A stretch of DNA of 41,596 nucleotides from Kiloniellales bacterium. Its GTDB lineage: Bacteria > Pseudomonadota > Alphaproteobacteria > Kiloniellales > JAKSBE01. Under the pieces are notes generated by a model. That model saw nothing but the letters and a program-made list of their open reading frames with translations. It was not told the origin of the DNA and made no database searches. The position numbers and the translations under genes are program-made. The stretch lies in assembly GCA_022361275.1 (NCBI GenBank), contig JAKSBE010000118.1, positions 1 through 41,596 of the forward strand, written 5' to 3'. Every line of letters begins with the position of its first letter. Positions within the stretch are counted from its first letter, which is position 1. This document shows positions 1-8,699 of the stretch, piece by piece.

Positions 1-305
1 AGCCGGTCGGCGCCGGAAGCAAGGACCTCAGTTTCAGCGAGCTGCTGAAGAACGGCCACATCAAGACCACGACCGGTCAGTTCGTCGCCGTCGCCATCGT
101 CTCCGACGAGATGCGTTCGGGCGTTGCCAAGGCGGCCTTCAGCTATCCCGGCTCGATGGCGAACGCGGTCTGCCACGCGGTCCCCGATCCGGTCAGCGGC
201 AACTACCGCTACAAGCTCGGACGTGGCGTCCTCAGGAAGGTGGGCGAATCCGCCTACAAGAGGAATTTCCTGGCCATGTCGCTGAAACCGCGGCCCATCG
301 TCTGA
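1..305 (+). CDS. C-terminal end of a molybdopterin oxidoreductase, arsenite-oxidase-like (partial)
   Basis: The frame is open from base 3 to the TGA at 303-305, so this is the last ~100 residues of a gene that begins outside the window. The tail (GRGVLRKVGESAYKRNF, then a basic end) looks like the C-terminus of the arsenite oxidase/iodate reductase large subunits of the DMSO-reductase superfamily, which end in a similar RKVG..YKR..SFK pattern. Such enzymes carry a bis-MGD molybdenum cofactor and act in the periplasm, passing electrons to a Rieske subunit and then to cytochrome c. A cytochrome c gene lies just downstream on the opposite strand, which suits that role. The catalytic part is not visible, so the substrate cannot be told; a different molybdoenzyme remains possible. 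Confidence 0.45.
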   Translation, partial: PVGAGSKDLSFSELLKNGHIKTTTGQFVAVAIVSDEMRSGVAKAAFSYPGSMANAVCHAVPDPVSGNYRYKLGRGVLRKVGESAYKRNFLAMSLKPRPIV

Positions 306-359
306 TCGGAGGTCGTGGCCTCGGTGCTGCGCGGCGCGTCCGCCAGGGAGGCGGCTGCA

Positions 360-776
360 TCATTCCTGCGTCAGCGTCTTGAGATAGGCGATGATGTGAG
401 GCAGGTCGTCGGGATTGCGTATCCTTAGCGCCATCGAGGTGCCCGGCAGGAAGCCGCGAGGGTCCGCGATATAGGTGGCCAGGTTCTCTTCGTCCCACAC
501 GATGTCGGCCTGCTGCATCGCCCTGGAGTACCGGAACTGCTCGACGCTGCCGGCCTCCCGGCCGACCACCCCGAAGAGATAAGGCCCGACCCGGTTCTCT
601 CCAGGCTGCACCGAATGGCAGGCCACGCACTGCCGAAAGGCGCGCTCGCCGACGCTGGGATCGCCGGCTCCCTCCGTGGCCGCGGCGACGCCCGCCCAGG
701 GCGCCGTCATGGCGGCGCAGACCAGGGCCGCGACTGACTTGCGGCGCAGTCGCCGCGTCGATGATCTCTCCTGCAT
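360..776 (-). CDS. Class I c-type cytochrome, secreted
   Basis: A small periplasmic electron carrier of about 138 residues. The N-terminus is a signal peptide with a very basic start (MQERSSTRRLRRK), a hydrophobic core and an Ala-rich cleavage region. One haem-binding motif CVACH follows, and a Met in FLPGTSMALRI can serve as the sixth ligand; the C-terminal helix (DLPHIIAYLKTL) is typical of cytochrome c2/c550-like proteins. The in-frame ATG at 794 has no ribosome site in front of it. The ATG at 776 has GGGAG upstream, though at a long spacing, so I prefer it weakly. It converges on the arsenite-oxidase-like gene, and it could accept that enzyme's electrons (inference). Confidence 0.85.
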   Translation of the reverse strand: MQERSSTRRLRRKSVAALVCAAMTAPWAGVAAATEGAGDPSVGERAFRQCVACHSVQPGENRVGPYLFGVVGREAGSVEQFRYSRAMQQADIVWDEENLATYIADPRGFLPGTSMALRIRNPDDLPHIIAYLKTLTQE

Positions 777-839
777 CCTTCTTATTTCTCCCATAAGAAA
801 GCGCCAAGCGACGACGGGCCCGACGCAACGCTCTTCCGG

Positions 840-1107
840 TCAGCTCTGCTTGCCGGACCGGCCCACGACCACCTCTCCGTCCTCGACCATCCCGCGGCGC
901 GCCGAGTCACGGGGCGAGAGCCCCTCGAGATCGCCTTCGCGTTCGAGCCGCTCCCGCACCGTGCCGACCGCCACCCCTTGGAAGGACGGCCCGACCTGAC
1001 CGAGGACGATGCTTTGCGGTTCGCCTTTCGGCTCCGACTGCGCGGCCGCGGGCAACGCGCCCGCCAAGGAGGGCGGCGACGGCAAGGGAAGCTAGGAGGG
1101 ATCTCAT
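840..1107 (-). pseudogene. Small secreted protein, reading frame broken by an apparent +1 shift
   Basis: The ATG at 1107 has a good ribosome site (GGAGG, 9 nt away) and begins MRSLLASLAVAALLGG, a clear signal-peptide start. In that frame the following residues become Arg-rich and implausible. The frame one base further on instead reads GALPAAAQSEPKGEPQ and continues through a plausible acidic polypeptide to the stop at 840. Together the two frames make a normal signal peptide with an AAAQ-type cleavage site and a mature protein of about 65 residues (SIVLGQVGPSFQGVAVG, later GMVEDGEVVVGRSGKQS). The switch must lie near 1058-1075, in a GGCGGGCGCG run. It could be a real mutation, a sequencing error or, less likely, programmed slippage. 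The family is not recognised. Confidence 0.55.
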
Positions 1108-1180
1108 GGCTTGCGATCCTCCGAAAGCTATGGGGAAGGTTTTCAAGGGCTGGGGGCGTGGCGCGCCGGCCGGCCGGCTC

Positions 1181-2374
1181 TCAATTGGACGGCTCGAGGC
1201 GCAGCAGACGGCCGGAGGGCTCGTCGGTCAGCACGTAGAGCAGGCCGTCCGGGCCCTCGCGCAGGTCCCGGACCCGCGCGCCGATGGGAATCTGCCGCTC
1301 CCTGGTGACCCGGCCGGCTTCGTCCAGCTCGATGTGGCGGATCTCTCCGCTCGCCAGGCCGCCCGAGAAGATGTCGCCTTGCCACTCGGCAAAGCGCTCG
1401 CCCCGGTAGACGACCAAGCCGGACGGCGCCTGCGTCTGCATCCAGACGAGCGCCGGATCGATCATGCCCGGCAGGCTGGTGTAGGGCGAAATCACAGTCG
1501 CACCCCGGTAGTCGCGGCTGTAGGTGACCGAGGGCCAGCCATAGTTGCCTCCGGCGACGATGCGGTTCAACTCGTCGCCGTGGAGCGCGCCGTGTTCGTT
1601 CACCCAGACCTGTTCCGTGGCGGGGTCCAGCGCCATGCCCTGGACGTTGCGATGACCATAGCTCCAGACCGCCGGGGCGGCGCCGGCCACGTTGACGAAG
1701 GGGTTGTCTTCCGGAAGCGCGCCGTCTGCGTTGAGGCGCAGGATCTTGCCGATATGACTGGAGAGATCTTGGGCACGCAGCCGGATCAGCTCGCCGTTCA
1801 GGGCCGTCGGCGGGTTGCCGCCGTCACCGATGCTGACCAGCAGCGTGCCGTCCGGAAGCCAAAGCAGACGCGAGCCGAAGTGTTGACCGCCGGGCTTCTC
1901 GTCGGCCACCTCGAAGATCACCTCCAGGTCCTTCAGTTCGCTGCCGTCCAGAACGGCGCGGGCCACGCGGGTGCGGTTCGCCGCCTCGGTGCCGTGGGCG
2001 TAGGTCATGTAGACGAAGCGGTTCTCCGCGAAGTCGGGATGCACGGCGACGTCCAGAAGACCGCCCTGGCCGGAAGCGAAGACCTCGGGCGTTCCGGAAA
2101 CCGGTGTCTCCACCAGTTCGCCGTCCCGCAACAGCCGCAGGCGTCCGGGCCGCTCGGTGATCAGCATGGCGCCGTCGGGCAGCCAGGCCATGCCCCAAGG
2201 ATGTTCGAGGCCGTCGACGACGGTCGTCTGACTTAGGCCGGCCGTCGCCTCGACGTCGCCTCTCGAGATCCGAGGCTGGTTCTCCGGGAGCGCCGCCGCC
2301 GCGCCAGCGCCGAGCGCGGTGGCGAGAAAGGCCCCAAGCACAAGCAAGAGGCGGCGACGACAGCTTTGGATCAT
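1181..2374 (-). CDS. PQQ-dependent soluble aldose sugar dehydrogenase family protein, secreted
   Basis: A predicted periplasmic beta-propeller of about 397 residues that oxidises aldoses (or related sugars) with pyrroloquinoline quinone. It starts with a signal peptide (MIQSCRRRLLLVLGAFLATA), then the family opening VVDGLEHPWGMAWLPDGAML. Other family landmarks are the GGLLDVAVHPDF stretch, WLPDGTLLVSIGDGG, GHRNVQGMALDP and the WVNEHGALHGDELN segment, which contains the Glu-His pair near the active site. I chose the ATG at 2374 because GGGAG lies 7 nt upstream and the signal peptide begins there; an in-frame ORF extends to 2473 without improving it. Possible electron acceptors are soluble cytochromes such as the neighbouring one. 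Exact substrate unknown. Confidence 0.85.
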   Translation of the reverse strand: MIQSCRRRLLLVLGAFLATALGAGAAAALPENQPRISRGDVEATAGLSQTTVVDGLEHPWGMAWLPDGAMLITERPGRLRLLRDGELVETPVSGTPEVFASGQGGLLDVAVHPDFAENRFVYMTYAHGTEAANRTRVARAVLDGSELKDLEVIFEVADEKPGGQHFGSRLLWLPDGTLLVSIGDGGNPPTALNGELIRLRAQDLSSHIGKILRLNADGALPEDNPFVNVAGAAPAVWSYGHRNVQGMALDPATEQVWVNEHGALHGDELNRIVAGGNYGWPSVTYSRDYRGATVISPYTSLPGMIDPALVWMQTQAPSGLVVYRGERFAEWQGDIFSGGLASGEIRHIELDEAGRVTRERQIPIGARVRDLREGPDGLLYVLTDEPSGRLLRLEPSN

Positions 2375-2735
2375 TGACCTGCTCCCACGCATCGACCGAA
2401 GAGGCGGCTCTTCCGCGTAACCGATCCGATGTCGGCGAAGGGCATCGGCATGGCTTGGCGGCACTCCCGACAAAGAGGTGGAGCCGTCGCTGCGACTGGT
2501 CCGGACACCAGCCAGGACGGCGGCTAATCTCGACGTGATGAAACCAAACGCAGATGTGGAGATCGGTTCCCGGCCTTTGGCCGGCTAATCGGTTTGCCGG
2601 GGATTTTCGATTGGATTTTCGGATGGACATGCTGGCCGAGAGAGCTTCGGTCCGTGACCGAGGCCGCAGGTCACGCCGCGAGAGGCGACGCCGCCCTCGA
2701 TGCCGTCTCTCCTCGCGAAAACCGCCGTTGCGGCT
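2375..2735. other. Intergenic region with one short hairpin
   Basis: No convincing gene is present. It lies downstream of the SWIM protein gene and upstream of the sugar dehydrogenase gene, both on the minus strand, so it should hold the promoter for the latter. A perfect hairpin with a 6-bp GGCC-rich stem (CCGGCC, loop TTT, GGCCGG) sits at 2570-2584. Confidence 0.4.
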
Positions 2736-2736
2736 T
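2718..2736 (-). terminator. Candidate intrinsic terminator after the SWIM protein gene
   Basis: On the minus strand a stem AAGCCGC, loop AACG, GCGGTTT (one G-U pair) begins at the last base of the stop codon and is followed by one more T. The T tract is short, so termination may be weak. Confidence 0.4.
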
Positions 2737-4559
2737 CACCAGCCTTTTTGATCGAGCATCTTCATCAGGTTGCGCTTGCGCTTGTGCGCCGCCCGGATCT
2801 CGGTCAGGTAGGGCCGGAACTCGGCTTCCGCCCCGGACCGGCCCAACACCGCTTCGATCCTCTCCAAGAAGCGGACGCTCTCCTGGTAGACCCTGTCGCC
2901 CGTGTTGCGGAGCAGGCCGGCGACGTGCTTCTTGTAGATTCGCACGGCGTCCTCCGGGTGGCTTCGCTCCCGTGTCTGCCCCAGCTTGAGCCATAGGCCT
3001 TCGGCGCAGCCGCCGGCCTGGGCCTCGCGCCAGGCCGCCCCCGGATCGCCTTCGGCCAGGAATATCTCGACAAGCAGGGAGTGATCCCGTGAGGGCGCGC
3101 CCGTCCAATACTGCCGGCCCGGCGGCTCTGCCGTTTTGTCGGCGATACGTTCACGGATCAGGGCCAGGGCCTTCTCGCGCCAGTCGGGCCAGGTTCCGGC
3201 CCGTGCGGCATGGCGTTTCAGCTGATGGTAGGTCTCCAGCCAGGGATGCTCTGTGAAGGCTTCCCAGATGAGCGCCATCGCGTCGTCGTGGCGGCTCTCC
3301 GCCTGATAGGCCTCGGCGATGAAGGATCGAAGCCGTTCGTCCCGCCACCTACCCGAAAAGGCCCGCCAGCCCCGCTCCGCCCAATCGAGCGCTTCGTCCG
3401 TCTTGCCCCGGCCCTGGTAGAGTTCGGCGATCTGCAGGAAGGCGTAGGGCGAGGAGAGGTCGCGGGACTTGGCGGCCACCAGGGCATCGAAGTCCTCGGA
3501 GGCCTGTGCCAGGGCTTCCATGATCGAGGTGATCTGGAACCGCTGGCTATAGCGTCCCGAGTCCTGGTCGCCCGGCCCCAGGGCCGGAATCTTCGCCCAC
3601 TCGGCTTCGGCCAGCCGGCGATAGGCCGCGAGCCCGGCCTCCCCCAAGACCTCGGCGTAGTCGAGAGCGGCCTTGTAGAAAGTGTCGTAGTCGGAGTCCA
3701 TCTCCGCCTCGAACAGCCGCTCCGCCAGTTCCACCGGGTCCGGCCGCGCGATTCGGCAGGCTTCCAGATGCAGCTTCTGCAGCCGCCGAAGCAGGTCGCC
3801 CATATAGCCATCGGAGTCGTCGACGTGCTTGAGGCTCTCTTCGAGAGCGTCCAGCCCGTATTCGGCCAATCCGATGACGCTCTCCGCCTCTCCGTTCCGC
3901 AGCAGGTCCTCGAGGGATTCGACGACCTCCCCGATATCGCGCGCATAGTCGTAGGCCCCCTGGTCGTGAACGTAGTCGTCCACCTGGAGGGCGTTGTCGA
4001 AGGCTCCCCGCCAGGCCGGCAGGTCCGCACCGCCCGGTGCCGCCTGGGCGGCCCGAAGCGTGAGCCGGCGATGCAAGCTCTGGTCCTCGTCCGCCTGTTC
4101 GAGGAGGAGGGATACCAGTTCTTCCCGGTCCAGCCTCAGCAGATAGCTCCGCACATCGCCTTCGGCCGGCTTTGAAGGATCATGTCCGCCTGCCTCGAGA
4201 CCACCGTCTGCGCCGGCGGCATGCCAAGCCAGGCCGACGGCCACGCAATGCTTGCAGAACGCGCCCTCGTATCCGATCGGGCAGTTGCAATCATAGCCGA
4301 GTTCGCCGTCCTCCACCCAGAGATGCACCCGATAGCTGCGTGTTCCCTGGACCGTCGCCTTGACGCCGCCGTCGCGGGGGCGCAGCGAACGCACCGCACC
4401 CTCGGCAAAGTAAGCTTGACCACGGCCGAAGAAACGCGCCCCGGCCAAGTCGCGAAGCCGTCTCGGCGTGACGAGGCTGGTTGATACGTCAGTCTTTGCT
4501 GGCACCCTTCCAGTCGGCCTTTCTTCTTGTCTCACCCCGGTGTTTCGGCGTCTGGCCAT
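2736..4559 (-). CDS. SWIM zinc-finger protein with a long helical repeat C-terminus (DUF6880-like)
   Basis: About 607 residues. A SWIM zinc-binding motif lies near the N-terminus (C91, C93, C102, H104 in CNCPIGYEGAFCKHC), preceded by the usual RFFGRGQAYFAEGAV segment. SWIM domains bind DNA or proteins. The rest, from about residue 130, is helical with TPR-like units (for example SPYAFLQIAELYQGRGKTD and DEALDWAERGWRAF), matching the family in which a SWIM finger is joined to a DUF6880-type region. The frame runs open to 4856, but the ATG at 4559 begins the conserved part and leaves a gap to the upstream gene that ends at 4687. No strong ribosome site is visible. Its role is unknown; there is no obvious link with the polysaccharide genes. 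Confidence 0.8.
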   Translation of the reverse strand: MARRRNTGVRQEERPTGRVPAKTDVSTSLVTPRRLRDLAGARFFGRGQAYFAEGAVRSLRPRDGGVKATVQGTRSYRVHLWVEDGELGYDCNCPIGYEGAFCKHCVAVGLAWHAAGADGGLEAGGHDPSKPAEGDVRSYLLRLDREELVSLLLEQADEDQSLHRRLTLRAAQAAPGGADLPAWRGAFDNALQVDDYVHDQGAYDYARDIGEVVESLEDLLRNGEAESVIGLAEYGLDALEESLKHVDDSDGYMGDLLRRLQKLHLEACRIARPDPVELAERLFEAEMDSDYDTFYKAALDYAEVLGEAGLAAYRRLAEAEWAKIPALGPGDQDSGRYSQRFQITSIMEALAQASEDFDALVAAKSRDLSSPYAFLQIAELYQGRGKTDEALDWAERGWRAFSGRWRDERLRSFIAEAYQAESRHDDAMALIWEAFTEHPWLETYHQLKRHAARAGTWPDWREKALALIRERIADKTAEPPGRQYWTGAPSRDHSLLVEIFLAEGDPGAAWREAQAGGCAEGLWLKLGQTRERSHPEDAVRIYKKHVAGLLRNTGDRVYQESVRFLERIEAVLGRSGAEAEFRPYLTEIRAAHKRKRNLMKMLDQKGW

Positions 4560-4612
4560 GAGGGTGGTGGGATGGCCTGTGTGCGCAGGCGTATCACTTT
4601 CATGACCCTGTT

Positions 4613-4646
4613 TGAAGCGCTTCAGCGATCGATTTCTTCTCGATCG
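4613..4646. promoter_or_regulatory. Palindrome plus hairpin in the 127-bp gap before the SWIM gene
   Basis: A perfect 12-bp palindrome TGAAGCGCTTCA (4613-4624) is followed directly by a hairpin with a 7-bp stem (CGATCGA at 4626-4632, TCGATCG at 4640-4646). They lie between the mutase-nucleotidyltransferase gene and the SWIM gene and could act as a terminator for the first or an operator for the second. There is no T run. Confidence 0.3.
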
Positions 4647-4686
4647 GAAAAGCGGCTGCAAGGCGCACGAACCCATACCCTGCGGA

Positions 4687-7600
4687 TCAGTCGCTTCCCG
4701 CGGAGGTTGGGACACGCCACCGAGACAGCCGCCGTCTGATCGGCAGGTGGCAGCGCGCGTCGATATCCCGCTCGATCTCATCGAGCGGGACCCGGCGCTG
4801 GCGCATCTGCTGGAACTTGGCCGCGAAGGAGTCAGGGTTGCCGAGCTGGGGTCCATGATAGTTCCTGCGCTGTCCGGGGTCCTGCCGGGCGTCGGCGAAC
4901 CAGCTCTGCAGCCCGCGGGACAGGTCGCCGGGGTCGACGGGGATGCTCGTGTGGACGTGATGGGCGGGCACCTTCAGGCCGTGCTGAACCGACCTGAAGG
5001 CGAAGCTCTTCTCGCCAAGATCGAGGTCACCGACCGTGCAGCCGAAGGCGACCCCGCCGCGACGGGCGACGACGTCGCCCAGTTCGCTCGCCACGACGAC
5101 CGCCCCCTCCATCTCCGCCTTGCCGTGAATCCTGGAGTCGATGACCACCGAATTCCGCAGGCGGCAAGCGCTGTGCAGAACGGTGTTGCCGACGATGCGG
5201 TTGCCGAGGGAATCCGGCGCTACGTCATCGATCGCCGCCAATCGGCGAGCGAAGTCGCCCTCCCTGGTCGCCGCCGCGACGATCCAAAGCGCATGGCGTG
5301 CTTTGGCGAGCTGGCCGATATCGCCCCAGTACAGTCGTTCTCCAAAGTCGACGACCTTGATCGCCAAGGGATGCCCCCTTCGCTCTTCGATCCGCCGCTT
5401 GAGGCGCTGCGCGCGCTCGTAGAAGTCCGGCCTCTCGGTGACCAGTTGCCGCAGCCCGGCATCTCGGCGCAGTTCTTCCCGCCAGGCGTTGGCGTCGTTG
5501 GTCAGCGCTTCGAAAAGGTAGCCGTCGACGTCGATCCAGCCGTCGAGGGCGCCAAAGACCGCCTCGGCTTCCTCCAGGAAGAGATGGGACAAGGCCGGGC
5601 TGCCGACATGCACCAAGGCCTTCACCGGCTGGCCCCGGTCGACGATATCGAAGCGCCGCAAGAGGTCTGCGCGGGATCGCCGCCGCACCTGCGCGATCAA
5701 TTCGCTGCTCGTCGGGTGGCGCAGCAACCACTCCTTGTTCGCGGCCAGATCTTCCGTGACCTCCACCTCCGAGCCAAAGCGGACCGCATCGGCTCGGGAG
5801 AGGTCGAGGTTCATCTCGGACAGGCGGTGGGCAGCGATCTGCGGCTCGTCCCCCCACTTCCAGGCAATACCGCGAAAGCCCATCCGCTGCAGGTGACGGG
5901 CGATCAGAGTCCAGGTGAAAAGAGAAGCTGTAGCCGCGTTCAGCCAGGGCCCGTCTCGCCGATTGCGGACGAGCATGGGCATGAAGGGCTTGATGCCGTG
6001 CATCCGTTGAGTCAAAGGGCTCAGGCGCGTCCCGTTGCCGGGCAGCATGATGCCCAAGGCAACCCCCGCCGGGTCGAACCTTCGGCCCTGTCGCCAGTGG
6101 CGTATGGCATCCAGCATGCCGAGAAGCTGGCCGCGTCGCGTCCGTTCCTCGTGCACCATAACTTCGACCGCGTTGTCGGCACGGAAGATCTCAGCCGCCA
6201 GGCCCTCGAGGTTCCGGCCCAGAATCTCCGCGTCGCCGCCATTGGCGACGGCGATGACCTGGCCTGGACCAAGGGAGGCGCCCACGATCTCCTTCAAGTC
6301 CCGCAGGTTGTCGGACTTTGCCGCCAGTGCGTCGGATCCGTCGGGCGTCGCCTTGGGGCATGGGGCCGATGTCCGGGCACCGGGTCTCGCCATGCCGTGC
6401 TCCATCCGGCGCAATAGGCCGTCGGGCTCGCGGACCGCGAGCCGCACGATGCCGTCGGCTCGCCGGGCAACATCGGACACAGCGTAGACTCGCAGTTGCG
6501 GGGCATTGCCCGACGGGCGGATGTGGACGATGTCGCCGTTGTCGAACCAGATCCGAGCGCCATCGGTGTAGTTGATGCGGACGACCGATCCGAAGCCGTC
6601 GCCGGCTGGCAAGTCGTCCTGAATCCTTTGTCGGAGCGCGAGCAACTCGCTTGCCAGCGGATCGGGCGCGCTCACGGCCGTTTCTTCGCCGTCCAGCCGC
6701 GTGACGGTCACGGTCGCATCGTCGAAGACCGCATCGAGCACCGTGCCGTCGCCGGGGGAGAGCCGCGCGAGGACGGCCAGGCCCGCCGACGGGGGGACGC
6801 CGTCCAGTAGCCCGGAGCTGGTCGCCCGCTGTGGCAAGTCGTCGAACAGCCTGGACAGCGGGACGCCTCTGCGGGCGGCTGAGAGCAATGCCGCAAGGAT
6901 CGGCAGCACCGCGTCGCGCGTCGGCAAGGCCGGCAGTGCCCGCCCGTTGACGGTGAAGTCGGTGCCGGTGAGAAAGCCGCCGTTCGCTTCCCACGCCACG
7001 ACGCCGGTCTTTCCCTCGGCGATGGCTTGTTGCATCGCCGCGACCACAAAGGGCGAGCCGATGCGGGTCTTCTCGACCACCAGTTTGGGGCGGCTTGCTT
7101 GTGCCCGAATGTCAAGGGCATCGGTGGTGTTGATGGGCACGGCAGCGAAGGCCGCATGGAGAAACTCGGCGGTGACGATTCCCAAGACGTCGCCACGATG
7201 AAAACGGCCCCGCTCGTCGACAAGAATCGGTCGGTCTCCGTCGCCGTCCGTAGAGACGATGGCGTCGGCAGAATGGCGGCTGACGAGCGCACGAAAGCGC
7301 CGCCTGTCCTCCTCGCTCAGGTCCTCGGTATCCACCGGGACGAAGCTTTTGCTGCGCGCAACGGCGCTGGCTTTGGCACCCAGCGACGCGAGGAGGCGGA
7401 GCATTACGTCACGGCCGACGGCCGAATGCTGGTAGACGACGACCCGCAGTCCGGCGAGCGGCCGCTCGTCTGGAAAGAGCCCGAGGTAGCGCTCAACATA
7501 GGCCGCTTCGGCCGCAGGCTCCACCGCGGCGGGCTCAGGCGCCGTCTTGAACATTCCGTTGGCGTCGAACGCCGACCGTGATGCGCTCTTGGCATTCTCC

Positions 7601-8097
7601 CTGGCGCGAGCCGCGTTCACCGCAGCGAGGATGCCTGCCTCGTCGCACTTCAGCACTTCTCCGGCCCGCTTGTAGAACTTGATGCCGTTCCGGTCGGCGG
7701 GGACGTGGCTGCCAGTCACCATGATGCCGGGCATCGGCCGCCGGCTCGCCGCCGGGTCCCTCTGTTGCGCGTAGTATGCCAGAGCCGGGGTTGGGACCTT
7801 TCCGCAGTCGACCACGGTCAGCCCGGCATCGCGAACGGCCTGGGTAACGGCGAGGGCGATGCGCGGGCTGCTCGACAGCCCGCTGACCGGGTCGGCCTTG
7901 CGCAAGTCTTGGGCGAGCGCTATGGGGTCGCCGGGTCCGACGTCGCCGATCTGGTGCAGATAGTCGAGAAAGCCGCGCGTGTTGACGTAGACCTCACGGT
8001 CCGTCATGTCGCGTACCAGACCTCTCAGGCCGCTCGTCCCGAATCGCAACGCGCGCCGCCTGTGCTTCAAGGAGGCAGACTGGCCACTGATTGTCAT
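4687..8097 (-). CDS. Phosphohexomutase fused to a sugar-phosphate nucleotidyltransferase with beta-helix tail
   Basis: One uninterrupted 1136-residue frame. Residues ~15-560 are an alpha-D-phosphohexomutase (phosphoglucomutase/phosphomannomutase): the catalytic serine loop TGSH (S130), the metal loop DGDGDR (284-289), the sugar-binding loop EANGG (370-374) and the phosphate-binding loop RPSGNAP (527-533) are all present. Residues ~675-960 resemble NDP-sugar pyrophosphorylases, with PGNGTRLSPLT (686-696) and a following KP (703-704), TEDLAANKEWL and YWGDIGQL. Residues ~964-1010 look like left-handed beta-helix turns (NRIVGNTVLHSACRLRNSVV). Such a protein could convert a hexose-6-phosphate to the 1-phosphate and then to an NDP-sugar, supplying the cluster downstream. 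The base and sugar are unknown. The usual natural fusion has the transferase first, so this order is notable. The ribosome site is weak (GAAGGA, 14 nt away). Confidence 0.85.
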   Translation of the reverse strand: MTISGQSASLKHRRRALRFGTSGLRGLVRDMTDREVYVNTRGFLDYLHQIGDVGPGDPIALAQDLRKADPVSGLSSSPRIALAVTQAVRDAGLTVVDCGKVPTPALAYYAQQRDPAASRRPMPGIMVTGSHVPADRNGIKFYKRAGEVLKCDEAGILAAVNAARARENAKSASRSAFDANGMFKTAPEPAAVEPAAEAAYVERYLGLFPDERPLAGLRVVVYQHSAVGRDVMLRLLASLGAKASAVARSKSFVPVDTEDLSEEDRRRFRALVSRHSADAIVSTDGDGDRPILVDERGRFHRGDVLGIVTAEFLHAAFAAVPINTTDALDIRAQASRPKLVVEKTRIGSPFVVAAMQQAIAEGKTGVVAWEANGGFLTGTDFTVNGRALPALPTRDAVLPILAALLSAARRGVPLSRLFDDLPQRATSSGLLDGVPPSAGLAVLARLSPGDGTVLDAVFDDATVTVTRLDGEETAVSAPDPLASELLALRQRIQDDLPAGDGFGSVVRINYTDGARIWFDNGDIVHIRPSGNAPQLRVYAVSDVARRADGIVRLAVREPDGLLRRMEHGMARPGARTSAPCPKATPDGSDALAAKSDNLRDLKEIVGASLGPGQVIAVANGGDAEILGRNLEGLAAEIFRADNAVEVMVHEERTRRGQLLGMLDAIRHWRQGRRFDPAGVALGIMLPGNGTRLSPLTQRMHGIKPFMPMLVRNRRDGPWLNAATASLFTWTLIARHLQRMGFRGIAWKWGDEPQIAAHRLSEMNLDLSRADAVRFGSEVEVTEDLAANKEWLLRHPTSSELIAQVRRRSRADLLRRFDIVDRGQPVKALVHVGSPALSHLFLEEAEAVFGALDGWIDVDGYLFEALTNDANAWREELRRDAGLRQLVTERPDFYERAQRLKRRIEERRGHPLAIKVVDFGERLYWGDIGQLAKARHALWIVAAATREGDFARRLAAIDDVAPDSLGNRIVGNTVLHSACRLRNSVVIDSRIHGKAEMEGAVVVASELGDVVARRGGVAFGCTVGDLDLGEKSFAFRSVQHGLKVPAHHVHTSIPVDPGDLSRGLQSWFADARQDPGQRRNYHGPQLGNPDSFAAKFQQMRQRRVPLDEIERDIDARCHLPIRRRLSRWRVPTSAGSD

Positions 8098-8108
8098 CTA
8101 GTTCGATT

Positions 8109-8450
8109 TCATCCTTCTGGCGTCCTCCCACCCTCTGGCCAACCTCTGGCTTGCATCAGCCTCGCCACGGCGTTCTCCGCTTCGAAGGGGGAGCGAAAGA
8201 TGAGTCGATCCAGTTTGAACGCGACCCTGTCCGATGCGAAGAACCGATAGCGCATCCTCAGCTTCACCAGGATGCCGAACGGCTGCCCGTTGACCTCGAT
8301 GATGACCCTCTCGTCGTCCGGTGGAATCGTCATTGATATCATGGGTATGCTCTCAAAGGGGCGCATTGAGCCAAGAGGGTTGCGAATAAAATGGTAGACA
8401 GCTTCCAGATTCAGCGGAACCAACCCATAAGGACAAAAGCGCATCATCAA
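8109..8450 (-). CDS. Small protein of unknown function
   Basis: A 113-residue frame ending 12 bp before the mutase fusion gene on the same strand, so probably co-transcribed with it. I do not recognise the family. The conserved-looking core is IIEVNGQPFGILVKLRMRYR followed by FKLDRLIFRSPFEAENAVAR; no signal peptide or membrane segment is visible. The ATG at 8366 (MRPFESIPM) is an equally good start, since neither has a clear ribosome site. The tight spacing is the best argument that this is a real gene. Confidence 0.5.
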   Translation of the reverse strand: MMMRFCPYGLVPLNLEAVYHFIRNPLGSMRPFESIPMISMTIPPDDERVIIEVNGQPFGILVKLRMRYRFFASDRVAFKLDRLIFRSPFEAENAVARLMQARGWPEGGRTPEG

Positions 8451-8699
8451 ATGGTTTGAAACCTTACGCCTTTACGTCGGTCCGGAGGGGAAATCGGTAA
8501 AACTGCGCGCATTTTCAGGATCTTGTCGGATGGCCGGCCGTCGTCAGAGCGACGCAGACCATCCCAAGGTCTCGCTCTCCGCCCGTCAAGACGACGCGGG
8601 ATTCGAGCGCCGATTGAGATGCATCTTTGAGGCTTACGCGGCGATCTCAGGACGGTCCTACGGCGCCCGGACCAAACCTGTGAGCCGTACGGAGGTGCG

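Noticed and set aside
1106..2236. A 376-codon + strand frame
   Set aside because: It is antisense to the sugar dehydrogenase and has no recognisable motif.
4612..6417. A 601-codon open frame on the + strand
   Set aside because: It lies antisense to the mutase-nucleotidyltransferase gene, whose protein has clear motifs. The composition is that of a shadow frame in GC-rich DNA.
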